Positions 11,689-21,948 of a DNA stretch of 64,000 bases are shown one piece after another. A model generated the notes under the pieces. That model was not told the DNA's origin. It ran no database searches and saw nothing but the letters and a program-made list of their open reading frames with translations. The stretch comes from Siphonodentalium dalli (taxonomy: Eukaryota; Mollusca; Scaphopoda; Gadilida; Siphonodentaliidae). The DNA lies in contig CP136066.1 of assembly GCA_032622095.1 (NCBI GenBank), positions 107,903,319-107,967,318 on the forward strand. The letters are read 5' to 3'. The position numbers and the translations under genes were made by a program. Positions within the stretch are counted from its first letter, which is position 1, and every line of letters starts with the position of its first letter.

Positions 11689-12009
11689 CTAATGACCAGT
11701 TGAACTTATTATCTAAACATTTCCCACAAATCAGTAGGATTCTTTCTGCACTATTATCTGTCGTCTGCTTAGAAGTTTATCCTGAACATCCCTCCAGACG
11801 AATAATCAGGGACGCCGGAAGCACCAAAGTGCAAGGGGGCAAACCAATCAGGTGGGCACTTTTTGGGTGCCCACTGGTCTCCCCTGGGCCAGGGCAAGGT
11901 GGGGCAAGTGCCCCTACATGCCCCCCCTTCTACGGCATCCCTGTGAATAATAAACCATTCTAATGTATACTTTTATAACTGGAGAATCCATTTAGTATAC
12001 AATAGGTTA
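11685..12009. repeat. TTAA MITE type B carrying a foreign insert
   Basis: Type B motifs (TGAACTTATTATC, AACATTTCCCAC, CTTTTATAACTGGAGAATCC, TTTAGTATACAATAGGTTAA) bracket a C/G-rich stretch at about 11800-11940 that is absent from other type B copies. The 132-codon open frame that spans it begins inside the hairpin of the previous MITE, so I do not regard it as a gene. Confidence 0.6.
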
Positions 12010-12865
12010 AATACAATATTTGAAAGTATGCATGCTGGAACAGCGAAATCCCAGTTAGTCGCTTCTCACTAGAACAAACAGATGGGTGAAGTGACAAATT
12101 ATAGGGACAAGGTTTCTCCCACATCTCCCTCTAGACTGGACCCCAACATGCTTATATGCAGCAAAACAAACAAGGAAACATTGCTTCATGTATAAGGTAA
12201 ACATGCAGTGTAAACAACTTACCAATATTGAGTGTTGTATCAGTAGAGCAAGGATACCCTGTCACCATCTCAATGGATATATAGATAGCATGAGATGAAA
12301 CTCCATGCAGCTGTCACCAGCATCAGCCTACAAACCAAACAATATTCAGTACGTGGTATAAACATGGTATAAACCCAGCTATACTGTATTACTGTGCAGC
12401 TGGGGCGAAAGCAAGCCTGAATTTTAATAGCGTGTCTGACATTTGCAGAATCAAGCCCCCAGATGGTGAATTTAGTGACGCTATACCACACAGCAGGCTG
12501 GCGGCACGAAATTCAGCCTCTGGGGATCTCATTCTGCTTAGGTCTCATCTTCTGGGAAGTATCTATAGTCTAAAATTAACATTGTATTTAGTTACTTTTT
12601 CCTTTTGTTGAGACTCTATATCCCCTAATTTGCAGAACTTATAGATAAAGTGCATAATCAAGGTGACTAATGGGTGAACATCACTAACTTCCTAACTTCA
12701 ACTGGGGAACTTCAGTCTGATCCTAGGTCTCCCATAACAGTTGAGGCCTAAGCAGAATAAGGACCCCAGAGGGTGACTTGATTGACAAAAACAACAACAG
12801 GTCTTGACTTTTTGCAATAAAATTATTATGGGAAGGAATATAATCAAGAGTTTCATATTTATCTG
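12010..12865. other. No gene; weak inverted pair
   Basis: The only structure I see is an inverted pair, CTCATTCTGCTTAGG near 12528-12542 and CCTAAGCAGAATAAGG near 12747-12762. No exon is supported. Confidence 0.5.
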
Positions 12866-13265
12866 TTAACCCTTTACCCAACAGAACGGCCCTGTGCCAA
12901 TGCATTCTCTTATATATGCGAGTCGACCATAGGTCGCCTCGCATATATAAGAGAATGCATTGGCTTAACACATTAAAAATTATAAAATTGTTAAAGAATG
13001 TAAGAAAAAATGGTAAAAAGTGTTAAAAAAAGATTTTTTTTAGGCCAATGCATTCTCTTATATATGCGAGGCGACCTATGGTCGACTCGCATATATAAGA
13101 GAATGCATTGGCACAGGGCCGTTCTGTAACTATCACAATGTGGTCAAGGAGCCGGTTCCAATGATATCCATATTTGTATGGTTTTATTGAGACAGACCGA
13201 AGATATTTTAGGCTGTTGAAGCTTTATTTGGCCGGTTTTGGCCGGTTTGTTGGGTAAAGGGATAA
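12866..13265 (+). repeat. TTAA MITE type A
   Basis: Opposite orientation to the 9244 copy. Left end TTAACCCTTTACCCAACA, right end TGTTGGGTAAAGGG followed by ATAA (mutated TTAA). Twin hairpins at about 12896-12964 and 13043-13112. Confidence 0.85.
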
Positions 13266-13599
13266 GGTGGGCTCATCTGGCGATATCCAGTTTGTCTGGG
13301 GACTTGCAGAAAATAACATGCACTGTGCACCAACTTATAGTCGTGGGTCAAATTGTTCCCAATAGAGGCTTTCTGGTGCATTACAAGGTTCATGTCGATA
13401 ATTTGTAGCACTTTTGATTTGAATTTGTTGCCAATACATTCCACTTCCCTAATGTGAACAGAAACCAAATTGCACTGAGAGGCTTACAGTTTGTTAGAAC
13501 ACTGAAAGATCTCAATTGTGTGACAGGCTTGTGTAAGATGAATTTATGGATTTATAGATAGGCTGGGATAAAAGTAGTTACCAGTTCTCAGGCAGCCTA
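13266..13599. other. No gene recognised
   Basis: Unique-looking sequence between two type A MITEs. No supported exon or repeat. Confidence 0.5.
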
Positions 13600-13988
13600 T
13601 TAATGCTTTACCCAACAGAAGGGCCCTGTGCCAATGCATTCTCTTATATATGCGAGTCGACCATAGGTCGCCTCGCATATATAAGAGAATGCATTGGCTT
13701 AACACATTAAAAATTATAAAATTGTTAAAGAATGTAAGAAAAAATGGTAAAAAAAGATTTTTTTTAGGCCAATGCATTCTCTTATATATGCGAGGCGACC
13801 TATGGTCGACTCGCATATATAAGAGAATGCATTGGCACAGGGCTAACTGTAACTATCACAATGTGGTCAAGGAGCCGGTTCCAATGATATCCATATTTGT
13901 ATGGTTCTATTGAGACAGACCGAAGATATTTTAGGCTGTTGAAGCTTTATTTGGCCGGTTTTGGCCGGTTTGTTGGGTAAAGGGTTAA
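13600..13988 (+). repeat. TTAA MITE type A
   Basis: Flanking duplication reads TTAATGCTTT on the left and TTAATGCTTT on the right; TTAA is the target site. Twin hairpins at about 13630-13698 and 13768-13835. Very close to the 12866 copy, which suggests recent spread or local duplication. Confidence 0.85.
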
Positions 13989-14089
13989 TGCTTTGATTAG
14001 TGAACAAGGATGTGGCAAGAGGGTACTCTTCGTTGGGGGTGTCCAACTTGAAGTTTCCAATTGTTGACAATTTTGACCAAGAAGGTTGT

Positions 14090-14125
<36 letters not shown>
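14090..14125 (+). repeat. 36-base poly-G tract
   Basis: Uninterrupted Gs. Such tracts can fold into G-quadruplexes and are often mis-sized in assemblies. The proline-rich open frame on the other strand is an artefact of this tract. Confidence 0.85.
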
Positions 14126-14233
14126 CTGAGACATTTAAAAAAAAACCAACAACACTAGTTCTTAGTCCATAAGAATTTTGACTACCAGTATGCAGTGTTG
14201 AAATTTGCACCCAGGTTACATAAATCATTTATA

Positions 14234-14470
14234 TCATTGATGAGTACTGAGTAGTTCCCTTAGGAGATGTTCAGCTGATATAAGTTTGTTGAACTTATTA
14301 ACTGAACATTTCCCACCAATGAATATGAATCATTCTGTTGTTGTATTATCTGTTTTTCTGTCTGTCTTCTGCTTTTATTACCTGAACATCCCTCCAAATG
14401 AATAATAGACAATTCCAGTATAGACTTTTATAACTAAATGGGAGAATCCATTTAGTATAGAAAGGGTTAA
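14234..14470. repeat. TTAA MITE type B
   Basis: The right end is intact (GAATCCATTTAGTATAGAAA then GGGTTAA at 14464-14470). The left end has lost its terminal bases but keeps TTCCCTTAGGAGATGTTCAG. Confidence 0.7.
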
Positions 14471-14760
14471 TGCACACTTGGTTTATCATTTAGATGTTAA
14501 AGGATGAACATTGTAATGCTTGGAACAGCCAGTTACATGTGAATTATGCCTAAGTATACAACCATAATGCATAATGATTTACTGACAGGTACGGTAGCTC
14601 TTAATCCATCAGAACTTTGACTACTGTTATGCAGTGTTGGGACTAATTGCACCTAGAGGTTAGATGAACATTGTAATGCTTGGAACAGCTAGTTAAATGA
14701 TGAATTATGCCTGAGTATACAAACAATTAAAAAATGTTCCCCATGGCATTCACAATTATA

Positions 14761-14893
14761 CAGTGATGCCCTAAATAATCAACTCCTTAACCACAGCAGA
14801 ATTATGGGTAACTTTTCAGGATTTCGACTAAATCCTGAAAAATTACCCATAATTCTGCTATGGTTAAGGCGTCAATTATTTAGGGCATTAATG
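14761..14893. repeat. Compact Tc1/mariner-type hairpin MITE
   Basis: TA, then CAGTGATGCCCTAAATAATC..., mirrored by ...ATTATTTAGGGCATTAATG and TA. It is a 133-bp palindrome whose arms meet at a short GGATTTCGACTAAATCC centre. It is the smallest member of the family found at 888, 1356 and 23010. Confidence 0.85.
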
Positions 14894-15071
14894 TATGCAA
14901 TTTTGTTTGAGAATGTAAGAATTGGAAAAAGTTGGAATAAAAATCAAAATAACCCTTTTGTTACTACATCTAAATGGATTATTCCATTCACTTACAAAAG
15001 CTTTACAGTTTGGGATATCATTCTGCTGCAATTCTGTCACTCAGAGGATAATTTTACATTCAGAGCTCTCA

Positions 15072-15264
15072 TTAACCCTTTATTTACTAAATGGATTCTC
15101 CCATTCAGTTATAAAAGTATACATTGAAATAGTCTATTATTTATCTGAAGGGTTGTTCAGGAAATATAAGTAGACAACAGAAAGACGAAATGATAATATA
15201 AGTGCAGAAGCATTCCAATTCCATTGGTGGGAAATGTTCAGGTAATAAGTTCAACAAATGGCCG
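15072..15264. repeat. TTAA MITE type B, cut by the assembly gap
   Basis: TTAACCCTTTATTTACTAAA at the left and the type B body through AATAAGTTCAACAAATGGCC, where the N-run begins. Its right end is missing. Confidence 0.7.
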
Positions 15265-15364
15265 NNNNNNNNNNNNNNNNNNNNNNNNNNNNNNNNNNNN
15301 NNNNNNNNNNNNNNNNNNNNNNNNNNNNNNNNNNNNNNNNNNNNNNNNNNNNNNNNNNNNNNNN
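15265..15364. other. Assembly gap (100 Ns)
   Basis: Exactly 100 Ns, a conventional placeholder length, so the true size is unknown. The gap sits inside a MITE next to a minisatellite. Confidence 0.99.
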
Positions 15365-15621
15365 CTTCATGATTGTTTCATACATACATTGGCTTTTTTT
15401 TCAAATTGCTCGTTTTAGCCGCCAAAATACAATTTCAGAAAAAAATAACAGTACAATTTCAGAGCAGTATCATTTTCTATTTTGAAAATGAAAAATTTCG
15501 ACGACGGCAGCGTGGACGCTCTTTATAAGAGCCTATCGTTGGAATTTTTCCTATATAGCAGTATATAGTGTGACAAAAATTCAAAGCGTGTTTTAAAACT
15601 TCCTCTTTTGAAAGTCGATAT
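15365..15621. repeat. Dispersed repeat shared with 56.2 kb
   Basis: The segment from GGACGCTCTTTATAAGAGCC to about AAGCGTGTTTTAAAACTTCC closely resembles 56230-56335 (CTCTCTTTATAGGAGGC, AAAGCGTGTTCAAACGTC). It runs directly into the minisatellite. Function unknown. Confidence 0.5.
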
Positions 15622-16993
15622 CTGACTTCAAAACACCCTATTAATGGGTTCATGGGTCTTTCTTCATCCTATTAATGGGTTCATGTGTCTGACTTCATCC
15701 TATTAATGGGTTCATGTGTCTGACTTCATCATATTAATGGGTTCATGGGTCTGACTTCATCCTATTAATGGGTTCATGGGTCTGACTTCATCATATTAAT
15801 GGGTTCATGTGTCTGACTTCATCATATTAATGGGTTCATGTGTCTGACTTCATCATATTAATGGGTTCATGGGTCTTTCTTCATCCTATTAATGGGTTCA
15901 TGTGTCTGACTTCATCCTATTAATGGGTTCATGTGTCTGACTTCATCATATTAATGGGTTCATGGGTCTGACTTCATCATATTAATGGGTTCATGGGTCT
16001 GACTTCATCATATTAATGGGTTCATGGGTCTTTCTTCATCCTATTAATGGGTTCATGTGTCTGACTTCATCCTATTAATGGGTTCATGTGTCTGACTTCA
16101 TCATATTAATGGGTTCATGGGTCTGACTTCATCCTATTAATGGGTTCATGGGTCTGACTTCATCATATTAATGGGTTCATGTGTCTGACTTCATCATATT
16201 AATGGGTTCATGTGTCTGACTTCATCATATTAATGGGTTCATGGGTCTTTCTTCATCCTATTAATGGGTTCATGTGTCTGACTTCATCCTATTAATGGGT
16301 TCATGGGTCTGACTTCATCATATTAATGGGTTCATGTGTCTGACTTCATCATATTAATGGGTTCATGTGTCTGACTTCATCATATTAATGGGTTCATGGG
16401 TCTGACTTCATCATATTAATGGGTTCATGTGTCTGACTTCATCATATTAATGGGTTCATGTGTCTGACTTCATCATATTAATGGGTTCATGGGTCTGACT
16501 TCATCATATTAATGGGTTCATGTGTCTGACTTCATCATATTAATGGGTTCATGGGTCTGACTTCATCATATTAATGGGTTCATGTGTCTGACTTCATCAT
16601 ATTAATGGGTTCATAGGTCTGACTTCATCCTATTAATGGGTTCATGTGTCTGACTTCATCCTATTAATGGGTTCATGTGTCTGACTTCATCATATTAATG
16701 GGTTCATAGGTCTGACTTCATCCTATTAATGGGTTCATGTGTCTGACTTCATCATATTAATGGGTTCATGGGTCTGACTTCATCATATTAATGGGTTCAT
16801 GGGTCTGACTTCATCATATTAATGGGTTCAAGGGTCTGACTTCATCATATTAATGGGTTCATGGGTCTGACTTCATCATATTAATGGGTTCATGTGTCTG
16901 ACTTCATCCTATTAATGGGTTCATGTGTCTGACTTCATCCTATTAATGGGTTCATGTGTCTGACTTCATCATATTAATGGGTTCATGGGTCTG
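15622..16993 (+). repeat. 31-bp minisatellite, about 44 copies, with higher-order structure
   Basis: The unit is about CATATTAATGGGTTCATG plus TGTCTGACTTCAT. Units differ at a few fixed positions: CCTATT or CATATT, ATGTGTCT or ATGGGTCT (rarely ATAGGTCT), and CTGACTTC or CTTTCTTC. The pattern of variants over units 1-8 recurs exactly in units 13-20, which gives a 12-unit (372-bp) higher-order duplication. There are no unique spacers, so it is not a CRISPR array. Confidence 0.95.
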
Positions 16994-17466
16994 GTATAAT
17001 TATTTTTCTGGTATATAAAATGCACACGAGGTGATTTTACGGTGTCAGATCGGAGAGGGAAACTTCAACGTATTTGTCTATCTAATTTGATAGCTGAAAC
17101 CGAATCGGGATGTAACAAATGTAGACATAACGTGCAGGCGACCAACTAGAGCATGCCATGCTCATATATTCATATATTTAGATATGTACTCATATGTCTG
17201 GATATGTATTCATATGTCTGAATATGTTCATGTATTCATGTTATATATGGAGAGCAAAACAAACCCAAACAACAACGCTATTGCAACATTAAGAAAACCA
17301 TGCAGACTGAGAAATCTCCGACCGCAAGCGCCCGCATATAGGATGAATCAGTGTGACATTCCGATTAGCTTGTGTGTACTCTAATATAAACCTCAAATCC
17401 GATGTGTAACTGAGTTTTAACCGGATAAAAATACGAGTTATCTATAGGCCGAATTCCTAAGTCTTA
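16994..17466. other. No gene recognised; short ATGTCTGAATATG-type repeats
   Basis: At 17165-17240 a short CATATGTCTGGATATGTATT-like unit repeats a few times. Otherwise no supported feature. Confidence 0.5.
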
Positions 17467-17691
17467 TTAAAGGGGTACTGTACACTAAATCCGGTCATTT
17501 ATGGGACTATCTCCTTTTATACTCAATAATATATGCAACAAATGAACGATTTTGAGCCATGGATTAATGCAAACATACATTCATCTGTTCTATGAAGGAT
17601 ACAAACAATATTATGACTCGAGTCATTTTGCACTGAAAATGGCTCAAATTCATTCATAAATGGTCGGATTTAGGATACAGTCCCACTTTAA
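17467..17691. repeat. TTAA-flanked MITE, 225 bp
   Basis: TTAA followed by AGGGGTACTGTACACTAAAT at the left is mirrored by ATTTAGGATACAGTCCCACT and TTAA at the right. The inverted repeat extends about 37 bp, to TCATTTATG/CATAAATG. It differs from types A-D. It lies about 650 bp upstream of innexin exon 1a. Confidence 0.75.
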
Positions 17692-17959
17692 GTCTGTCAC
17701 TATTGATTAAGGTGTCAGCGTATCTTACATTTAAATTTCGACCTTATATATCCTGGGTTTTAACTGGAGATGGTGAATCGCGACACAAAGTCTGCATATA
17801 AGACTGGTCCGGGTATAATTTTATTATAATATTCAGCTCGGTTTGCCGGGCTGGTCCGGTCTCATATAAACATGCCCTTATATAGTCCAGGAACGCGACA
17901 GAAGCCATTTTTAATTTTGGCCTTGAAGATTGTCAGCCGCAGAAATTGTTTATGTCTCC

Positions 17960-18230
17960 GGCGAAGTGAAACAACTGACATAAGTTTCAATTTACGTCTG
18001 TCCACCGACTTTATATATAACTGCTGACCTTGACAAATAAAACTATTTCTATGGGATTTCGTAGAACAAATTTCCGTATATTCCGATGAAACAACTCAAA
18101 TATATTGAAAGAATCAAATTACGTGCGTTCATATTTTTCCACCGATGTTATAACGTTCACTGCTGACCTTGACCAATAAAAAAAATATATATAGAATTTC
18201 CTAGAAATTTCTTTCGGTCACAAATAGATA
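17960..18230. repeat. Two-copy tandem duplication upstream of exon 1a
   Basis: Two diverged units contain CCACCGACTTTAT/CCACCGATGTTAT, ACTGCTGACCTTGAC, AATAAAA and TTTCGTAGAA/TTTCCTAGAA at about 18000 and 18140. The region is immediately upstream of exon 1a and may overlap its promoter. I cannot show a TATA box at a convincing distance. Confidence 0.55.
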
Positions 18231-18342
18231 AGATATATTGAATTCGACTCTGACGCAGACCATTTAGGTGTATTGTGTTTGTTATAGTAGCTGTTGGTCC
18301 CCACATTCGCAAATTTCATCGTAAGAATAATATTGACTAAAA

Positions 18343-18389
18343 ATGGGGAAAGATTCAAAAGACGGAAAAGATAGCGGTGCATTCCAGAG
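18343..18389 (+). CDS. Innexin, alternative first coding exon 1a
   Basis: ATG in an AAAATGG context opens a 47-bp exon encoding MGKDSKDGKDSGAFQ plus two bases (AG), followed directly by the donor GTGAGTG. It ends in phase 2. The large exon at 41738 begins with the A that completes the Arg codon, giving ...AFQR-VIAILSG. The short charged start is the usual cytosolic N-terminus before the first innexin transmembrane segment. A similar exon (MGKDGQDSDAFK, same phase, same donor) lies at 29136, so this is one of two alternative starts. Joining to exon 2 would remove a 23.3-kb intron that contains the whole palindromic element, which begins only 73 bp after this donor. The assignment rests on sequence similarity between the two first exons and on phase. 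Transcript data would settle it. Confidence 0.8.
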
Positions 18390-18456
18390 GTGAGTGTCCA
18401 GATTCAAGTCGGGTTGTTGTTTATGTGACACTTAATGGACTTATGGTTTTAGTATG

Positions 18457-18462
18457 GTTCTA
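18457..18462. repeat. Left target-site duplication GTTCTA
   Basis: GTTCTA immediately precedes the palindrome's first base and recurs immediately after its last base (27926-27931). Confidence 0.85.
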
Positions 18463-18529
18463 AGAAGAATAGGCGTCTCGTTGGATTCACATCTAAAAAT
18501 AGAATATTTGGGGTCTAAAATTGGTTGTA

Positions 18530-18720
18530 CTAAAATATTCCCAAAATAATAAAATATCAAAACCCAAAAAAAATTCCAAACTTCAAAAATTTATTTTTTC
18601 CAAAAAATTAAAAAATTTCCAAACTTCCAAATTATCAAAACCCCAAAATTTCCAAACTTCCAAATTATCAAAACCCTCAAAATTATTTCTCCAAAAAAAA
18701 GTTTAAATAAAAAATTTATA
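18530..18720. repeat. AT-rich subterminal repeats, left arm
   Basis: Imperfect units of about 29-33 bp around TTTCCAAACTTCCAAATTAT and TCAAAACCC, with A-runs. Mirrored at 27670-27850 in the right arm. The short open frame here is low-complexity. Confidence 0.7.
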
Positions 18721-19639
18721 ACGAGTTTTCGGTTTCTGATAATCTCGATATTAAAATGTCGAATGTTAAATTATTTGCGTGTAATATCTTTCGTTATTTT
18801 TTTTTTGTTCAAATATTTTTCATGAAATTATTAATCGATGTTTAGAAAATAGCTTTATTGGACATTGTGACCATCGATATGAATGCATACATTCCAGTGT
18901 TTTATCGGACGCAGTTCATATAATTGTCATACCTGAAAATAGACACTATTACTTTTACATAAATAATAAAGAGCGTTTATTCTTTACACTCTCTCTATCC
19001 CATATGACAGGTGTGTATTATCGTGAATTATTGGAAGTATTCATATTTTGGAAGTTTTGGAAAATTGTAATGTGAAATTAGAACCCTCCAGAATGAATTG
19101 TTCGCTGTACACGCAATCACACACGCGACATTGGTCGTGTGTCACACCTTTGCTTTACCAAATGAATTATATTATTTCCTCGGTCACAGTTATATGGTAT
19201 TCAGAAAACATATCGATTTAATGTCTGAACAAACGAGTTAGTATCAATTAAGGTTGATAAACTGTGTCATTCACACGATAATTAGTTAGCCAAAACATGC
19301 ATACATATTACGTCAGGTCGTGAGACACTCAATTATAGAAATTGCTTTGATGACATTGTTATAACAACATTACGTAATAACCCCTTATCACTCCAGTCAC
19401 ACTTACGATCATATACCGAAACTACAGGTAGCACCGATGATGTAACATTATATCACTGCTATTGTACCAATGATAGGTTCAGACATGTTCCATGTTTAGA
19501 AAAATAGATAATCTGCAGGTGTTCACTTGACAAGAGATTTTGTACACTCAATCACAGACCAACGTGATAATACCAGCATCAAATTCGATCACCAATAGAT
19601 TTGACTGTGGAATGTAATGACCTTTAACTTATTTATCGA
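18721..19639. other. Left arm interior without recognised gene
   Basis: Mirrored by 26746-27669. No convincing coding sequence. CCAATAATTCACGATAATACAC (as reverse complement, about 19013-19034) resembles the sequence at the overlap of the two zinc-finger ORFs, which suggests local rearrangement within the element. Confidence 0.5.
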
Positions 19640-19935
19640 TCTAAAGGGACACTCATTATGAATGAATGTTAACAATACAAGCGCACGAATGAAGAGCGTT
19701 GAACATATACGAAATTACTACACGAATGAATTGAACCTTGAAATTTATATTTCACATCTTACCAACAACAGCTACAGACATAATCATAGTATTATACTGT
19801 CTTGCATGTACACACGCTATGACATCATTAAAGGCGGACAATCCACTCACGGTGTGACAACAGATACGGACATAGGCATAGTGTTATACAGTCTTCTATG
19901 TACCCACGCTATGACACCATTAACGTACATTGGAT
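19640..19935. repeat. Internal direct repeat, copy 1 (left arm)
   Basis: About 290 bp starting AAAGGGACACTCATTATGAA, repeated with few changes at 21525-21805 and in part at 21290-21440. The open frame of about 90 codons through it appears in copies 1 and 2 but crosses tandem motifs. I do not call it a gene. The right-arm mirror copies are at 26450-26745 and 24560-24865. Confidence 0.8.
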
Positions 19936-19965
19936 GTTAGGTCTATGACTCTTGAGTATGCACCA

Positions 19966-20645
19966 ATCAATGAACAAATGAGCAAAAAAATGAGCAAATG
20001 AGCAAGAAAATGAGCAAATGAGCAAGAAAATGAGCAAATGAGCATAAAAATGAGCAAATGAGCAAGAAAATGAGCAAATGAGCAAGAAAATGAGCAAATG
20101 AGCAATAAAAATGAGCAAATGAGCAAAAAAATGAGCAAATGAGCAAGAAAATGAGCAAATGAGCAATAAAAATGAGCAAATAAATGAGCAAATGAGCAAT
20201 AAAAATGAGCAAATGAGCAAAAAAATGAGCAAATGAGCAAATAAATGAGCAAATGAGCAATAAAAATGAGCAAATGAGCAAAAAAATGAGCAACTGAGCA
20301 ATAAAAATGAGCAAATGAGCATAAAAATGAGCAAATGAGCAAGAAAATGAGCAAATGAGCAAGAAAATGAGCAAATGAGCAATAAAAATGAGCAAATGAG
20401 CAAAAAAATGAGCAAATGAGCAAGAAAATGAGCAAATGAGCAATAAAAATGAGCAAATGAGCAAATAAATGAGCAAATGAGCAATAAAAATGAGCAAATG
20501 AGCAAAAAAATGAGCAAATGAGCAAGAAAATGAGCAAATGAGCAATAAAAATGAGCAAATGAGCAAATAAATGAGCAAATGAGCAAAAAAATGAGCAATA
20601 AAATGAGCAAATGAGCAATAAAAATGAGCAAATGAGCAAAAAAAA
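19966..20645. repeat. GAGCAAAT minisatellite, left arm
   Basis: About 680 bp of ATGAGCAAATGAGCAAGAAA-like units of 19-22 bp, with variants ending AAAAA, TAAAA or ATAA. Because the unit lacks stop codons on the - strand, three long overlapping open frames with Leu-Ile-Cys-Ser-Phe-type repeats run through it. They are artefacts. Unit order differs from the right-arm array, so the arrays have changed since duplication. Confidence 0.95.
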
Positions 20646-21289
20646 TGGGCATACCTGTATGCAGGCCTACCAGTGGATGAATAGTCTGTCGGAGAAGTAC
20701 TGTGTAGACAGGTCTTGCCGGTAAGAGAGTCAGACGAGAAGTGAAGGCTCGGCTATTAAAACATAGTAATGCGATAGCGAACATCAAACGAGTCTGCGCA
20801 CGCATATCTGTCAAAAGGATACAATAGCAGTCATTGGTCAATTTATCCCCGGTGTCATCTCAGTACCCAATCGGGACGAAGCCGAAGGTCAACTCATTTT
20901 TTTTTGCTCATTATAGTACGTCACTTGGACATTTTATCAGTTTATCACGTGATCACTAAATGTGGCAATCGGGTATCCACCGATGCCTGCAATTTATTAT
21001 TTATAATAATTGGACTCATTGATCTCACGTAAATAATACTCTTAGTTGTTCCAATAAAATAGTTATCAAATTCGATCACCAATAGATTTGACTGTGGAAT
21101 ATAATGACCTTTAACTTATTTATCGATCTATGTTAAGACATGGTCTTAACAAAAAACTTGACCATAACAAAAATTACCTTACATTTATGCATGAATCTAA
21201 TTAGACCATACGTAAATATTGTCAGCTTATCGTCTGATGAGCAAATCCGATGTTTATCAAAAATAGTACAACTTCCAGTTGGTAATTAC
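20646..21289. other. Left arm interior without recognised gene
   Basis: Mirrored by about 25098-25741. It contains the palindromic sites ATCACGTGAT-like (about 20944) and AAGACATGGTCTT (about 21135). No gene. Confidence 0.5.
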
Positions 21290-21840
21290 TCTTACGATTG
21301 AAGAGCGTTGAACATATACGAAATTACTACACGAATGAACTGAAATTTATATTTTCACATCTTACCAACAACAGATACAGACATAGTCATAGTGTTATAC
21401 TATCTTACATGTACCCATGCTATGACATCATTCGAAGGGGCAATACACTCAAGGAGTTAAAGTGACACGAAACAAGGGACGTGATGTAATATTGGTGTTT
21501 GAATCTTAAAGGAACACAAGACACTCTAAAGGGACACTCATTATGAATGAATGTTAACAATACAAACACACGAATGAAGAGCGTTGAACATATACAAAAT
21601 TACTACACGAATGAATTGAACCTTGAAATTTATATTTCACATCTTACCAACAACAGCTACAGGCATTATCATAGGGTTATACTGTCTTGCATATACACAC
21701 GCTATGACATCATTAAAGGCGGACAATACACTCACGGTGTGACAACAGATACGGACATAGGCATAGTGTTATACAGTCTTCTATGTACCAATGCTATGAC
21801 ATAATTAAAGGGGGATAATACACGCACGGTGTGGAATGTT
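21290..21840. repeat. Internal direct repeats, copies 2 and 3 (left arm)
   Basis: A partial copy at 21290-21440 and a full copy at 21525-21805 of the unit at 19640. Between them are short GTGACACG...GGGACGTGATGTAATA segments that also occur at 21843. Confidence 0.75.
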
Positions 21841-21948
21841 AAAGTGACACGCGGTAAGGGACGTGATGTAATACTGGTGAAACCCCCTCCCCCACTTATA
21901 GATATATAACGAAGACGAGAATAACATGTTGATGAAGTTTATTGAAAT

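Noticed and set aside
11565-11963. 132-codon ORF
   Set aside because: It starts in a MITE hairpin and runs across the junction of two MITEs and an insert.
13544-13913. ORFs beginning MRVDHRSPRIYKRMHW on both strands (also at 12723, 29129 and 34849)
   Set aside because: They are translations of the 69-bp MITE hairpin, which reads nearly the same on both strands.
15622-16993. CRISPR array
   Set aside because: The genome is eukaryotic, the units are contiguous without unique spacers, and variation is at fixed positions within the unit.
19662-19940. An ORF of about 90 codons repeated at 21547-21804 and in the mirror arm
   Set aside because: It is tempting because it is conserved four times, but it follows a dispersed direct repeat containing tandem motifs, and the partial third copy at 21290 does not keep the frame.
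19909-20841. Long hydrophobic ORFs of 200-310 codons in three frames (also 25552-26479)
   Set aside because: All three - strand frames (left arm) or + strand frames (right arm) stay open because the GAGCAAAT unit has no stop on that strand. The proteins are pure repeat translations.
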